In this document: positions 1 through 10,799 of the stretch, in pieces
Position numbering within the stretch: position 1 is the stretch's first letter
How the letters are laid out: each line of letters opens with the position of its first letter
DNA from: Haemophilus parainfluenzae
GTDB taxonomy: Bacteria; Pseudomonadota; Gammaproteobacteria; Enterobacterales; Pasteurellaceae
Direction: 5' to 3'
NCBI RefSeq assembly: GCF_036288925.1
Contig: NZ_CP127167.1
Span: 2,164,072 to 2,228,071 of the forward strand
DNA: 64,000 nucleotides
Translations under genes and position numbers: made by a program
Notes under the pieces: model-generated
Told to the model about the DNA's origin: nothing
The model's input: the letters and a program-made list of their open reading frames with translations, nothing else
The model's database searches: none

Positions 1-1973
1 ATCATTTTACGATCACGCATTAAATTCGCCACTTTAAATTCGGCAATTCCTGTCTGTTTGGTGCCTAACACCTCACCTGGACCGCGAATTTCTAAATCTT
101 TTTCCGAAATCACAAAGCCATCTTGGCTATCACGCAATACCTGTAAACGTTTTTGCGACACTTTACCCAACGGCGGTTTATACATTAAGACACAAAAAGA
201 CGCCGTACTGCCACGCCCTACTCGTCCACGTAACTGATGGAGTTGTGATAAGCCCAAACGCTCTGCATTTTCAATGATCATTAGACTGGCATTCGGCACA
301 TCCACGCCCACTTCGATCACGGTTGTAGCCACAAGCAAATCGAGTTCTGCATTTTTAAAGGCAGCCATAATATCTTGTTTTTCTTGCGGTTTCATTCTCC
401 CATGTACAAGGCCAATTTTAAGCATCGGCAAGGCTTTCGTTAAATCTTCCCAAATTGCCTCGGCTGCTTGCGCTTCTAATACTTCAGACTCATCAATTAA
501 AGTACAAACCCAATAAGCCTGACGCTTTTCATTAATACAGGCATTTTTGACTCGAGCAACGATTTCATCACGACGCTCTTCTGAAATAACAACCGTCGTA
601 ATCGGCGTTCGACCTGGTGGCAATTCATCAATAATCGACGTATCAAGATCAGCATAAACCGTCATCGCTAATGTTCTTGGGATTGGTGTTGCTGTCATAA
701 TCAGTTGATGTGGATAAAATCCTGCTTTTTCGCCTTTTTCTCGCAACATTAAACGTTGATGCACACCAAAACGATGTTGTTCATCAATAATCACCAAGGC
801 TAAATCGGCAAATTCTACTTCTTCTTGGAATAAAGCATGCGTGCCCACCACCATTTGTACCGCACCGGACTTAATTTTTTCCAATTCGGTTTGGCGAGCT
901 TTCCCTTTCACCTTACCCGCTAACCAGCCTACTTCAATACTAAAAGGCTCTAACCAACGACGGAAATTATTGGCATGCTGTTCAGCTAAAATTTCCGTTG
1001 GTGCCATTAAAGCCACTTGTTTGCCATTATCAATCGCTAATAAGGCAGCTAAGGCGGCCACTAATGTTTTCCCCGAACCTACATCCCCTTGAACAAGGCG
1101 CATCATTGGATAATCTTTCGCTAAATCCTGTTCAATATCTGCCACAACTCTATTTTGGGCATTCGTTGGTTGAAAAGGCAAAGATGCAAGAAAACGTTGC
1201 TTCAAATCGGTTTGATAATGCAATGGCAACGCTAAAAACTGCTGCGTACCCAACCGCACTTTTTGCATCGCAAGATTATGTGCAAGAAGCTCTTCAAAGA
1301 TAAGTCGTTGCTGTGCGGGATGTTGTCCTTTCTCCAAAATATCTAATGAGATATCTGGCGGCGGACGATGCAAAAATCGAATAGCCTCTTTTAGGCTAAA
1401 AGGATGTGGATTAAATTCATTAGGTAAAATTTCCGTTAATTGGATTTTATCGAGTAAAGCCAATGCTTGATCGGTTAGCTTACGTAATGAATTTTGTTTT
1501 AAACCTTCCGTTGTGGAATAAATAGGCGTGAGCGTTTCCTCTAAAACCAATGGCGTATTATCCCGTATGATTTGATATTCAGGATGATGAATTTCTGCCA
1601 TAAAACGCCCGCGTTTAATTTCACCAAACGCTTTGACGCGCGTACCAATCTGAAAACTGTTTTTCATCCCCGAATTAAAATTGAAAAAACGGAGCATAAT
1701 CTTGCTCGTTCCATCAGAAAGACTGACGGTTAAAATAGGACGACGCCCAAAGGCAACTTCACAGGTTTGGACAACCCCTTCAATGGTGGCATATTGTTCA
1801 GGACGAAGATCAGCAATGGGTGTTATTCTCGTGCGATCTTCATAACGGATGGGTAAATGAAAAAGCAAGTCTTGGAGATTATGAATTCCAATACGGCTTA
1901 ATTTATCGGAGATTGCCGCACCTACACCAGATAAAGTCGTTAAAGGAACGGCATCGAGAAGTTGCGTGCTCAT
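1..1973 (-). CDS. recG: ATP-dependent DNA helicase RecG (C-terminus outside window)
   Basis: RecG remodels stalled replication forks and Holliday junctions. Read from the ATG at 1973, the frame is open to the window edge (657 codons; the family is about 690, so roughly 35 C-terminal residues are missing). The N-terminal wedge/OB region comes first, then a helicase core with Walker A GDVGSGKT (about residue 295), Walker B DEQHR and motif III TATPIPRT, and later helicase motifs ending in QLHQLRGRVGRG. The ATG overlaps the spoT stop codon (TAATG), so the two genes are probably translationally coupled, as in the spoT-recG order known from Haemophilus. Confidence 0.97.
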   Translation of the reverse strand, partial: MSTQLLDAVPLTTLSGVGAAISDKLSRIGIHNLQDLLFHLPIRYEDRTRITPIADLRPEQYATIEGVVQTCEVAFGRRPILTVSLSDGTSKIMLRFFNFNSGMKNSFQIGTRVKAFGEIKRGRFMAEIHHPEYQIIRDNTPLVLEETLTPIYSTTEGLKQNSLRKLTDQALALLDKIQLTEILPNEFNPHPFSLKEAIRFLHRPPPDISLDILEKGQHPAQQRLIFEELLAHNLAMQKVRLGTQQFLALPLHYQTDLKQRFLASLPFQPTNAQNRVVADIEQDLAKDYPMMRLVQGDVGSGKTLVAALAALLAIDNGKQVALMAPTEILAEQHANNFRRWLEPFSIEVGWLAGKVKGKARQTELEKIKSGAVQMVVGTHALFQEEVEFADLALVIIDEQHRFGVHQRLMLREKGEKAGFYPHQLIMTATPIPRTLAMTVYADLDTSIIDELPPGRTPITTVVISEERRDEIVARVKNACINEKRQAYWVCTLIDESEVLEAQAAEAIWEDLTKALPMLKIGLVHGRMKPQEKQDIMAAFKNAELDLLVATTVIEVGVDVPNASLMIIENAERLGLSQLHQLRGRVGRGSTASFCVLMYKPPLGKVSQKRLQVLRDSQDGFVISEKDLEIRGPGEVLGTKQTGIAEFKVANLMRDRKM

Positions 1974-4093
1974 TATGCTTCATTAATATTGCGCTTTAAA
2001 CGAATCACACTGGTAATTTGTTTGATTTTTCGCATAATGTTTTCTAAATGATAGATATCTCTCGCGCCAACTTGGATAATGACTAATAGCAGATTATTCT
2101 CTAATTCTTCAGTCCAAATACTTTGAATATTACTTTCACAAGTCGCGACCGCTGTCATGAGGCTACCTAATACATTTTGTTCATTAAGCATTTCAATGTG
2201 TAATTCGGCATCAAAATTGACCGCACTTTCAGCCTCTTCCCATTTTGCCGCGGTGAAATCTTTGGCATTACCTGACGTTAAATTAGAACAAGCTTGATGA
2301 TGTACAACCACGCCTTTCTTCGCAGTACTTAATGCCACGATCGGATCACCCGGAATTGGATGACAACATTGAGCAAAAGACGCTTTCATTTCGCCATCTC
2401 GGCTCAGTGTTAGTGTACTTTGCGTATTTTCAGAAACTCCATCCACATCAATTTCAATGGCTTCATCCATTAATTGATGCGCAATGACACTCGACATTTG
2501 GTTACCTATGCCAATTTCCTCAAAAAGCTCATTGAGGCTTGAGAGATTCAATTCATTTAGTAACGCTTGGATTTTCTCTTCAGAAACCTCAGAGAGATAA
2601 TGAGGTTTTAAGGCCATTTCTAGCTGTTTTTTACCCGTCTGAACCGCATCATCTGCACGCAATAATTTTAAGAAATGACGAATACGGGTTCTTGCGCGAG
2701 CCGTCACTACAAAGTTTAACCAGCTAACGCTTGGATGAGTATTTTCACTGGTCACAATCTCAACAGTTTGACCAGATTCTAAAGCTTGTGATAACGGATA
2801 AGGTTTATGCTCTACTACTGCCGCAACACAATGATTTCCCACATCAGAATGCACGGCATAAGCAAAATCGACAGCTGTTGCGCCCATTGGTAATTCAACG
2901 ATACGACCTTTCGGCGTAAAGACATAGATTTCTTTCGGGAAAAATTCAGATTTTACGTTCTCAATAAACTCAAAGGAGTTACCCACGTTTTGTTGAATAT
3001 CTACCAGGCTTTGTAACCAACGTTGTGCACGTACTTGAGCGGTGGTGCTATCGTTTTTACCACCTTCTTTATACACCCAATGAGCGGTAACTCCCATTTC
3101 AGCAACCTGTTCCATCTCTTCAGTTTGAAGATGAACTTCTACTGGGACACCATGAGGGCCAATCATTGAGGTCTGTAAAGCTTGGTAGCCATTTGCACGT
3201 GGCACGGCAATATAATCTTTCACTTTACCAGGACGAGGCTTATACAAACTATGCATTTGCCCCAACCCGCGATAGCAATCATCAACCGAATTCACAATAA
3301 CGCGGAAAGCATAAATATCCATAATGGAATGGAATTTCTGATCTTTCATGCGCATTTTTTGGTAAATTTTATAGAGATGTTTTTCACGTCCCCAAATACG
3401 ATTTGTAATGCCTACATTATCAAGACGTTGTGAAATATCATTAGAAATGCGTTGAATCAATTCTTGACGAGAGCCACGCGCTTGTTCGACGAGCTTTTTC
3501 AGTACTTCATAACGACGAGGATGCATTGCTTCAAAAGATAAATCTTCTAATTCATTCTTGATATGCTCAATGCCTAAACGGTGGGCTAATGGGCAGTAAA
3601 TCTCTAGAGTTTCTTTTGCGATACGACGGCGTTTATCCGGACGCAATGAACCCAACGTTCGCATATTATGGGTACGGTCAGCCAGTTTGATTAAGACGAC
3701 GCGAATATCTCGAGTCATCGCTAAAATCATTTTGCGGAAGTTTTCAACCTGTGCTTCTTGGCGGGTACGGAATTTCAATTTATCTAGTTTCGATACGCCG
3801 TCAACAATTTCGGCTACGCTAGCACCAAATTCATCTTTTAATTGGGATTCGGTATAAGGGGTATCTTCGATAACATCGTGCAATAACGCGGCCATGATTG
3901 CTTCATGGTCTAAATGCATTTCCGCAATAATTGAAGCTACTGCAACAGGGTGAGTAATGTAAGGTTCGCCGCTTGAGCGAAATTGTCCTTCGTGAGCATC
4001 TCGCGCAATGACGAATGCACGTTTGATTAATTCAATTTTATCGGCGGGCAAATACCCCTGAATAATTCGATCTAAATCTGCAAACAATTCCAA
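1973..4093 (-). CDS. spoT: Bifunctional (p)ppGpp synthetase/hydrolase SpoT
   Basis: SpoT hydrolyses and, more weakly, makes the alarmone (p)ppGpp. The 706-residue protein has the family length. The HD hydrolase domain is N-terminal, with metal-binding H72-D73 in HDVIED. The RelA/SpoT synthetase region includes GYQALQTSM. A TGS domain starts near YVFTPKGRIVELP, and a C-terminal ACT domain follows (about the last 75 residues). The reading frame starts at a TTG (4093) just after an AGGTG ribosome-binding sequence; the usual SpoT N-terminus begins close to this point. It lies downstream of rpoZ with a 75-bp gap that contains a USS-like hexamer but no clear terminator. Confidence 0.97.
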   Translation of the reverse strand: MELFADLDRIIQGYLPADKIELIKRAFVIARDAHEGQFRSSGEPYITHPVAVASIIAEMHLDHEAIMAALLHDVIEDTPYTESQLKDEFGASVAEIVDGVSKLDKLKFRTRQEAQVENFRKMILAMTRDIRVVLIKLADRTHNMRTLGSLRPDKRRRIAKETLEIYCPLAHRLGIEHIKNELEDLSFEAMHPRRYEVLKKLVEQARGSRQELIQRISNDISQRLDNVGITNRIWGREKHLYKIYQKMRMKDQKFHSIMDIYAFRVIVNSVDDCYRGLGQMHSLYKPRPGKVKDYIAVPRANGYQALQTSMIGPHGVPVEVHLQTEEMEQVAEMGVTAHWVYKEGGKNDSTTAQVRAQRWLQSLVDIQQNVGNSFEFIENVKSEFFPKEIYVFTPKGRIVELPMGATAVDFAYAVHSDVGNHCVAAVVEHKPYPLSQALESGQTVEIVTSENTHPSVSWLNFVVTARARTRIRHFLKLLRADDAVQTGKKQLEMALKPHYLSEVSEEKIQALLNELNLSSLNELFEEIGIGNQMSSVIAHQLMDEAIEIDVDGVSENTQSTLTLSRDGEMKASFAQCCHPIPGDPIVALSTAKKGVVVHHQACSNLTSGNAKDFTAAKWEEAESAVNFDAELHIEMLNEQNVLGSLMTAVATCESNIQSIWTEELENNLLLVIIQVGARDIYHLENIMRKIKQITSVIRLKRNINEA

Positions 4094-4168
4094 AGGACAC
4101 CTGACTTTTTGTAGAGAGAAAGACTAGGCGATCAAAATAGCTTTAATTTTGACCGCTCTTTAATGAGA

Positions 4169-4435
4169 TTATTCTGCGATTAACGCTACAGCCACTTCTT
4201 CATTACGTTGAGAAACTGCCGCATCTAAATACTCTTTTGCATCCATGATTTCTTGGTTGATTAACCCTTTTTCGATTTCACGTAATGCGATTACTGTTGG
4301 TTTATCGTTATCTTCCGGCACTAACGGCTCACTTTGATGTAACTCTAATTGTCTCGCACGACGAGCGGCGGTTAAAATTAAATCAAAACGGTTACCAATT
4401 TTTTCTACTGCATCTTGCACAGTCACTCGAGCCAT
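4169..4435 (-). CDS. rpoZ: RNA polymerase omega subunit
   Basis: The omega subunit helps assemble RNA polymerase and forms part of the ppGpp binding site. The 88-residue protein begins [19 protein letters not shown], the typical omega N-terminus with the conserved AR.VTVQDAV and NRF segments. The C-terminal tail beyond about residue 60 is variable in the family. It sits between gmk and spoT, the conserved gmk-rpoZ-spoT order that links nucleotide metabolism to the stringent response. Confidence 0.97.
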   Translation of the reverse strand: MARVTVQDAVEKIGNRFDLILTAARRARQLELHQSEPLVPEDNDKPTVIALREIEKGLINQEIMDAKEYLDAAVSQRNEEVAVALIAE

Positions 4436-4495
4436 GTTTTACTCCGATGTTAAAAATAATGTCTATAAAGGGAAAATATTGTACTCAATTCAAGC

Positions 4496-5122
4496 TTATT
4501 TTGCTAGTAGCTGATGAATTAAGTCTGCATTTTCTGTTTGTTGATAAGCTTTGGTCAAGCGTTCCGCCTGCAAAATACTTTGTAAATCTGCCAATGCCTG
4601 TTCAAAATTATCGTTCACAATAACATAATCATATTCATCATAATGCGAAATCTCGCTAATTGCTTTTGACATTCGCTCAGCAATGACCTCTTTGCTATCC
4701 TGTCCGCGTCCAACCAAGCGGCGCTCTAATTCTGGCAATGACGGTGGCAAAATAAAAATGCTTTTTACAGAAGGTACTTTTTGACGAATTTGCTGCGCAC
4801 CTCGCCAGTCAATATCTAAAAACACATCAATGCCTTTTGCTAAGTTTTCTTCAATTGCTGGCAATGAAGTGCCGTAATAATTACCGCCAAACACTTTTGC
4901 ATATTCTAAGAAGTGGCCTTTTTCAATTAAGGTTTCAAATTCTTCTACTGAAACAAAATAATAATGCACACCATGACTTTCGCCTAGTCGAGGAGAACGC
5001 GTTGTGTGTGAAATAGACACCATTTTTTTTGTGCCTTGATTTTTTTCTAATAACGCGGAAATTAATGATGACTTACCCGCTCCACTCGGTGCAGAAAGAA
5101 TATATAAATTACCTTGAGACAT
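4496..5122 (-). CDS. gmk: Guanylate kinase
   Basis: This enzyme phosphorylates GMP to GDP with ATP. The 208-residue protein starts MSQGNLYIL, followed by the P-loop [10 protein letters not shown] (residues 10-19) and the GMP-binding region with [12 protein letters not shown] longer open frame extends upstream to a TTG at 5185. The ATG at 5122 is preferred because AAGAGG lies 8-9 bases ahead of it and the family begins there. It is the first gene of the gmk-rpoZ-spoT-recG run. Its promoter must lie in the 217-bp spacer shared with gapA. Confidence 0.96.
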   Translation of the reverse strand: MSQGNLYILSAPSGAGKSSLISALLEKNQGTKKMVSISHTTRSPRLGESHGVHYYFVSVEEFETLIEKGHFLEYAKVFGGNYYGTSLPAIEENLAKGIDVFLDIDWRGAQQIRQKVPSVKSIFILPPSLPELERRLVGRGQDSKEVIAERMSKAISEISHYDEYDYVIVNDNFEQALADLQSILQAERLTKAYQQTENADLIHQLLAK

Positions 5123-5173
5123 AATTGAAACCTCTTGTTGTTGTTTGTTTTTATTATACAAAAAGAAAATGAA

Positions 5174-5182
5174 AAGTGCGGT
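5174..5182 (+). repeat. DNA uptake signal sequence (USS), example copy
   Basis: Exact AAGTGCGGT core of the Haemophilus uptake signal, followed by a T-rich stretch as in the extended signal. Many further copies occur in both orientations, for example at 9056-9064 and at 16024-16032 (complement). The abundance of this 9-mer is the main evidence for a Pasteurellaceae host. Confidence 0.9.
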
Positions 5183-5212
5183 CAAATTTTCATTTGTTTT
5201 TACAAATCATTA

Positions 5213-6359
<1,147 letters not shown>

Positions 6360-6378
6360 TCAAAATCGCTAAAAAATT

Positions 6379-6404
6379 AACCGCTCTTTTTAGAGCGGTT
6401 TTTT
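6379..6404 (+). terminator. Intrinsic terminator after gapA
   Basis: A stem AACCGCTCT/AGAGCGGTT with a TTTT loop is followed by a run of T, 20 bp after the gapA stop codon. Confidence 0.85.
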
Positions 6405-6584
6405 ATTTCCAATTCATTTCACTTGATCAATATTTTTAAATTCTTTATTTCTCATCCAGAGATAAAAATAGAAAATAAATATGTCTATTATTTATTCTAT
6501 ATTCACAAAATAACAACATTTCACTAGATTTTAAATTTATTTCGTTTATATTAGCGTACACTTGTTCGCTCAAATAAGGCTTAT

Positions 6585-8402
6585 ATGAATTTAGAACGTC
6601 ATTTCGTCAATCGAATTCGCCAACAGGCAAAAACTCGTCAAAATGCAACCGCACTTCGCCATAAAATTAATGGCTTATGGAAAGATATTTCGTGGAACGC
6701 ATTTCAACAACAGCTTGATCAGCTGTCATTAGCTTTTCTTGCTTGTAACATTCAAGCACAAGATAAAATTGCGATTTTTGCACAGAATATGTCACGTTGG
6801 ACAATCGCAGATATTGCGGCACTTCAAGTCCGCGCTATAACTGTTCCAATTTATGCAACCAATACCGCACAACAAGCTGAATTTATTTTAAATCATGCCG
6901 ATGTCAAAATTCTGTTTGTCGGTGATCAAGAACAATATGATCAAGCGTTAGAAATTGCGCATCAATGTCCACAATTACAAAAAATTGTGGCCATGAAAGA
7001 ACAAATTCAATTGAGTGAAAATACTCTTTCTTGCCATTGGGACGATTTAATTAAATTAGGCAAAGCCGAATTTCAGGCTGAATTTGAAACTCGCTTAGCA
7101 AATAAAACGATGGATGATTTATTCACGATCATCTACACCTCAGGCACAACAGGTGAACCAAAAGGCGTCATGCTTGATTACAGTAACTTGGCGCATCAAC
7201 TTGAAGCCCATGATATGGCATTAGATGTTAATCAAGATGAGGTTTCACTTTCTTTTTTACCGTTTAGCCACATTTTTGAGCGTGCTTGGATTGCCTATGT
7301 ATTACATCGCGGAGCAATTCTTTGCTATCTCGAAGACACCAATCAAGTACGTGAAGCATTAACGGAAGTACGTCCAACCTTTATGTGTGCAGTACCGCGT
7401 TTCTATGAAAAAATTTATTCTGCTGTGCTTGATAAAGTTCAAAAAGCGCCTTTTATTCGTCAGATGATTTTCCACTGGGCGATTACAGTGGGACAAAAAC
7501 GTTTTGATCTTCTCTCTCAAAATAAAAAAGTCCCGTTCTTCTTGCAAAAACGCTATGCATTGGCCGATAAGCTGGTACTTTCTAAACTGCGTTCATTGTT
7601 AGGCGGACGAATTAAAATGATGCCTTGCGGTGGCGCAAAATTAGAACCAAGCATTGGGCTTTTCTTCCATAGCATTGGGATTAATATCAAACTCGGTTAC
7701 GGCATGACAGAAACCACGGCAACCGTTTCTTGTTGGGGTGACCATCATTTTAATCCGAATTCTATCGGTAAATTGATGCCAAATGCAGAAGTTAAAATTG
7801 GTGAAAATAACGAGATTCTGGTGCGTGGTGGCATGGTAATGAAAGGCTACTATAAAAAACCTGAAGAAACGGCTCAAGCCTTCACTGAAGATGGGTTCTT
7901 GAAAACGGGAGATGCGGGTGAATTTGATGCTGAAGGTAATTTATTTATTACCGACCGCATTAAAGAATTGATGAAAACCTCTAACGGTAAATACATTGCA
8001 CCACAATATATCGAAGGTAAAATCGGTAAAGATAAATTTATCGAGCAAATCGCGATTATTGCTGATGCCAAAAAGTATGTTTCTGCCTTAATCGTACCTT
8101 GTTTTGATAGCGTAGAAGAATATGCGAAAAAACTGAATATTAAGTATCAAGATCGCATGGAATTACTCAAACACTCTGAAATTATCAAGATGTTTGAACA
8201 GCGTATTGAGAGCCTTCAAAAGGAACTCGCTCACTTCGAGCAAGTGAAGAAATTTACGCTACTCTCTCAAGCATTTAGCGTCAAACTTGGTGAAATCACC
8301 CCTACGCTCAAATTACGCCGAAAAGTGATTATGGAACGCTATCATCACATCATTGACTCGATGTATTCCAGCAATAAAGAGAACAAGGAAAATAAAGAAT
8401 AA
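6585..8402 (+). CDS. AMP-dependent long-chain acyl-CoA ligase family protein
   Basis: This family activates fatty acids to acyl-adenylates and then acyl-CoA. The 605-residue protein carries the AMP-binding signature [11 protein letters not shown] (residues 184-194), the A5-type motif YGMTETTAT and the A7-type motif KTGDAG. It belongs to the bacterial group resembling eukaryotic long-chain acyl-CoA synthetases (FAA/ACSL type) rather than close E. coli FadD. An acyl-CoA ligase gene after gapA is the arrangement known in H. influenzae (HI0001-HI0002). The start at 6585 is preceded by AAGGC. Its 3' end was served by an inverted-USS terminator that is now split by an insertion sequence. The substrate chain length cannot be read from sequence. 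Confidence 0.9.
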   Translation: MNLERHFVNRIRQQAKTRQNATALRHKINGLWKDISWNAFQQQLDQLSLAFLACNIQAQDKIAIFAQNMSRWTIADIAALQVRAITVPIYATNTAQQAEFILNHADVKILFVGDQEQYDQALEIAHQCPQLQKIVAMKEQIQLSENTLSCHWDDLIKLGKAEFQAEFETRLANKTMDDLFTIIYTSGTTGEPKGVMLDYSNLAHQLEAHDMALDVNQDEVSLSFLPFSHIFERAWIAYVLHRGAILCYLEDTNQVREALTEVRPTFMCAVPRFYEKIYSAVLDKVQKAPFIRQMIFHWAITVGQKRFDLLSQNKKVPFFLQKRYALADKLVLSKLRSLLGGRIKMMPCGGAKLEPSIGLFFHSIGINIKLGYGMTETTATVSCWGDHHFNPNSIGKLMPNAEVKIGENNEILVRGGMVMKGYYKKPEETAQAFTEDGFLKTGDAGEFDAEGNLFITDRIKELMKTSNGKYIAPQYIEGKIGKDKFIEQIAIIADAKKYVSALIVPCFDSVEEYAKKLNIKYQDRMELLKHSEIIKMFEQRIESLQKELAHFEQVKKFTLLSQAFSVKLGEITPTLKLRRKVIMERYHHIIDSMYSSNKENKENKE

Positions 8403-8479
8403 AAAAAAGTGCGGTGAATTTTTGATCTGCACCCCAAAAGTTGGACTCAACAAACCAACAATTGAGGTGCAGATTTTTT

Positions 8480-8833
8480 ATGGGTAAACACTACACAATC
8501 GAATTTAAATTACAAATTCTTCAACCTATTTTGAATGGAAAAATGAGTATTAGAGAAGCAGCTCGTTTTTACAATATTCCTTCCAACGCCCTAGTCGGGA
8601 CATGGTTGAAACGGTTTGAAAAAAGTGGCATAAAGGGACTTATTCCCCGTAAACCATCAGGACGACCGCCTATGAAACCTAAATATGCCAGAATGCCACC
8701 GCCACCCAAAACTGAAGAAGACCGTTTACGCCTGAGAATTTTACAGCTTGAAGCGGAGGTAGCCTACCTAAAGGAGTTGAGAAGGCTCAGACTTCAGGAC
8801 GAAGCCGAGCAACGGAAATTATCCAAAGGTTAA
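8480..8833 (+). CDS. IS150-like transposase OrfA
   Basis: This is the DNA-binding subunit of an IS3-family transposase, 117 residues from the ATG at 8480, which follows GAGGTGCAG. A helix-turn-helix lies near KMSIREAARFYNIPSNAL, and a C-terminal leucine-rich helix (RLRILQLEAEVAYLKELR) probably mediates multimerisation. The open frame extends upstream to a TTG at 8441, but that lies inside the left inverted repeat and is unlikely to be the start. OrfA overlaps the orfB frame by about 80 bp, where a -1 frameshift would give the OrfAB fusion. Confidence 0.88.
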   Translation: MGKHYTIEFKLQILQPILNGKMSIREAARFYNIPSNALVGTWLKRFEKSGIKGLIPRKPSGRPPMKPKYARMPPPPKTEEDRLRLRILQLEAEVAYLKELRRLRLQDEAEQRKLSKG

Positions 8834-9639
8834 GAACACGCTATCCGTTAAAATGGCTTTTAGGCTTTGCACAGTTAGCGCGTAGTACGTTTTTTGCGAA
8901 ACTTCAGATTAAACCGGATAAGGATGAGGAGCTGAAAAAGGCCATTAAACGCATCAAAGCCAATCATCCTGATTATGGCTACCGACGTGTTCATGCCAGC
9001 TTGCCAGGCGTGAATCATAAAAAAGTTCAACGTTTAATGCAGACACTTGGACTTCAAGTGCGGTCAAGAAAAAGCAAGAAATTTACCACCTATCGAGGCA
9101 CGATAGGGGTGATAGCACCGAATCATCTTGAACGCGATTTTAGTGCAACGGCCCCGAAACAAAAATGGGTGACCGATATCACCGAGTTTAAGGCAAAAGA
9201 TGGGAGTAAAGTCTATTTATCCCCGATTTTAGACTTATTTAACAATGAGATAGTCTCCTATAACCTCAGCTATTCCCCAAACTGGGCGCAAGTAGAAGAC
9301 ATGTTAATGCAAGCCGTCAAAGGATTAAATAAAGCTTGTGGTGTCATTTTACATTCAGACCAGGGATGGCAATATCAAATGGTAGCTTATCGTCGAATTT
9401 TAGCTGAACATGGCATCATTCAAAGTATGTCGAGAAAAGGGAATTGCTTAGATAACGCCGCAATGGAAAGTTTCTTTGGACGATTAAAAACAGAATGTTT
9501 TTATGGTCGGGAATTTAAAACAAAAGAAGAGATAGTTGATGCCGTCAGGGATTATTTGGATTACTATAATCATCGACGGATTCAACTAAAATTAAAAGGA
9601 CTGAGTCCGGTACAATATCGAAAACAATCCTTTAAATAA
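8752..9639 (+). CDS. IS150-like transposase OrfB (DDE catalytic part, via -1 frameshift)
   Basis: The frame is open from 8752, and the first ATG is only at 9001, so most of the N-terminal part must be made through -1 frameshifting from orfA. The rve integrase core shows WVTDITEF (first D), HSDQGWQY (second D) and NAAMESFFGRLKTE (E). The C-terminal YYNHRRIQLKLKGLSP is typical of IS150 relatives. A CTAAAGG sequence near 8766-8773 in the overlap is a possible slip site, but no A6G heptamer is present. The gene carries an exact USS (9056-9064) inside its coding sequence. Confidence 0.85.
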   Translation, partial: SGGSLPKGVEKAQTSGRSRATEIIQRLRTRYPLKWLLGFAQLARSTFFAKLQIKPDKDEELKKAIKRIKANHPDYGYRRVHASLPGVNHKKVQRLMQTLGLQVRSRKSKKFTTYRGTIGVIAPNHLERDFSATAPKQKWVTDITEFKAKDGSKVYLSPILDLFNNEIVSYNLSYSPNWAQVEDMLMQAVKGLNKACGVILHSDQGWQYQMVAYRRILAEHGIIQSMSRKGNCLDNAAMESFFGRLKTECFYGREFKTKEEIVDAVRDYLDYYNHRRIQLKLKGLSPVQYRKQSFK

Positions 9640-9700
9640 CAGTCTAACTTTTTGGGGTCAGATCATTTTTCACCGCACTTTTTAGTTTAACAAAAATGAT

Positions 9701-10738
9701 TTATTCGACTTCGACCAGCACACCTTCTTGGTGAGGTTTCAATACACCGACCTCACTAAGCTCGATACCGGCTTTTTTCGCAATCTCTAAGATTTCCGCT
9801 TCACTTTCAGGTTTAACCGCAATCAATAAGCCACCTGAAGTTTGAGGATCGCAAAGTACCGCCTTTTGATAATCCGTAAGAGGACCGATTTTATGGCCAT
9901 AGCTTTCAAAGTTACGATTGGTTCCACCTGGTACACAACCTTCAGCAATATAATCCGCTACGCCATCTAATAATTTGATTTTATCAAAATGCACAACCGC
10001 ATTAAGATTTGAGCCTTCACAGATTTCAGCCAAGTGTCCTAATAAACCAAAGCCAGTGACATCCGTCATGGCGGTTACACCAGCAACTTCCGCAAATTGG
10101 CTACCAATCAGGTTCATTTGACACATGGCTGCCGTTGCTAAGCCTTGGTGTTCTGGTTTTAACTTGCCTTTTTTCTCAGCAGTAGTCAGCACGCCGATAC
10201 CTAATGGTTTGGTTAAATAAAGCTTACAATTTGCTTCTGCTGAGGCATTACGTTTTACACGTTCGGTTGCAATAACACCTGTTACGGCTAAACCAAAAAT
10301 GGGTTCTGGCGCATCAATCGAGTGCCCTCCAGCAAGGGAAATCCCCGCTTGATGACAAGCAAAACGTCCTCCATCAACTATTTTCTGCGCCACTTCTGCC
10401 GGTAATTTATTAATCGGAAAACCTAAAATAGCAATCGCCATAATCGGTTTACCACCCATTGCGAAAACATCGCTAATGGCATTGGTCGCCGCAATACGGC
10501 CAAAATCAAAAGGATCGTCCACAATCGGCATGAAGAAATCCGTAGTACTAATAATTGCAGTACCATTACCAAGATCATAAACTGCTGCGTCATCCGCTGT
10601 TTCGTTCCCAACCAATAAATTAGGGTCGGTAAATTTTTCGATTTCTGTCTGTAAAATTGTCCCTAACACCTTAGGCGAAATTTTACAGCCTCAACCTGCG
10701 CCGTGGCTGTATTGTGTTAAACGAATCTCATCCGTCAT
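9701..10738 (-). CDS. selD: Selenide, water dikinase SelD (selenocysteine-containing)
   Basis: SelD makes selenophosphate, the selenium donor for selenocysteine and selenouridine. The frame from ATG 10738 is 346 codons with one internal UGA (plus-strand 10691-10693, codon 16). It lies in the context SHGAG-U-GCKISPK, where E. coli SelD has its catalytic Cys, so it is read as selenocysteine. The rest (residues 17-345) shows AIRS-family motifs. An ORF caller that stops at UGA would truncate the gene to the Met at 10669 and lose the active site. A strong hairpin follows the UGA. The gene is convergent with the acyl-CoA ligase gene. Confidence 0.95.
10649..10693 (-). promoter_or_regulatory. Bacterial SECIS hairpin for selD
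   Basis: Two nucleotides downstream of the UGA-GG, the arm CTGTAAAATT (plus strand 10688-10679, read on the minus strand) pairs perfectly with AATTTTACAG (10658-10649). Inside it, CCTAA pairs with TTAGG to form an upper stem capped by a GGTG loop. The upper stem starts about 15 nt after the UGA, within the range seen for bacterial SECIS elements recognised by SelB. Confidence 0.85.
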
Positions 10739-10799
10739 GCTAAACCCTTGCTAAAATCACATACCTTTTAAGCTAAAAGTGCGGTCAGAAATCTGGCAT

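Larger units (their letters stand above)
8423..9665 (+). mobile_element. IS150-like insertion sequence (IS3 family), apparently intact
   Basis: The ends are imperfect inverted repeats: TGATCTGCACCCCAAAAG on the left, and TGATCTGACCCCAAAAAG read inward from 9665 on the right. The element encodes orfA and, in the -1 frame, orfB, the usual IS3 arrangement. All three residues of the DDE catalytic triad can be seen in orfB. T runs lie on both sides of the element, consistent with a 3-4 bp target duplication of T residues, but its exact length is ambiguous in this homopolymer. The exact termini are inferred, since IS150 ends also begin with TG. Confidence 0.85.
8404..9683. terminator. Inverted-USS terminator split by an insertion sequence
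   Basis: The left flank of the IS (8404-8418) reads as a USS followed by GAA. The right flank (9669-9683) is its exact reverse complement, starting TTC. Rejoined without the IS, they form a 15-bp perfect stem with a loop of a few T residues. That is a bidirectional USS terminator between the convergent acyl-CoA ligase and selD genes. Confidence 0.75.

Noticed and set aside
10669..10738. selD frame break as a sequencing error or pseudogene
   Set aside because: The UGA sits exactly at the catalytic Cys position and is followed by a SECIS-like hairpin, so selenocysteine decoding is the better explanation.
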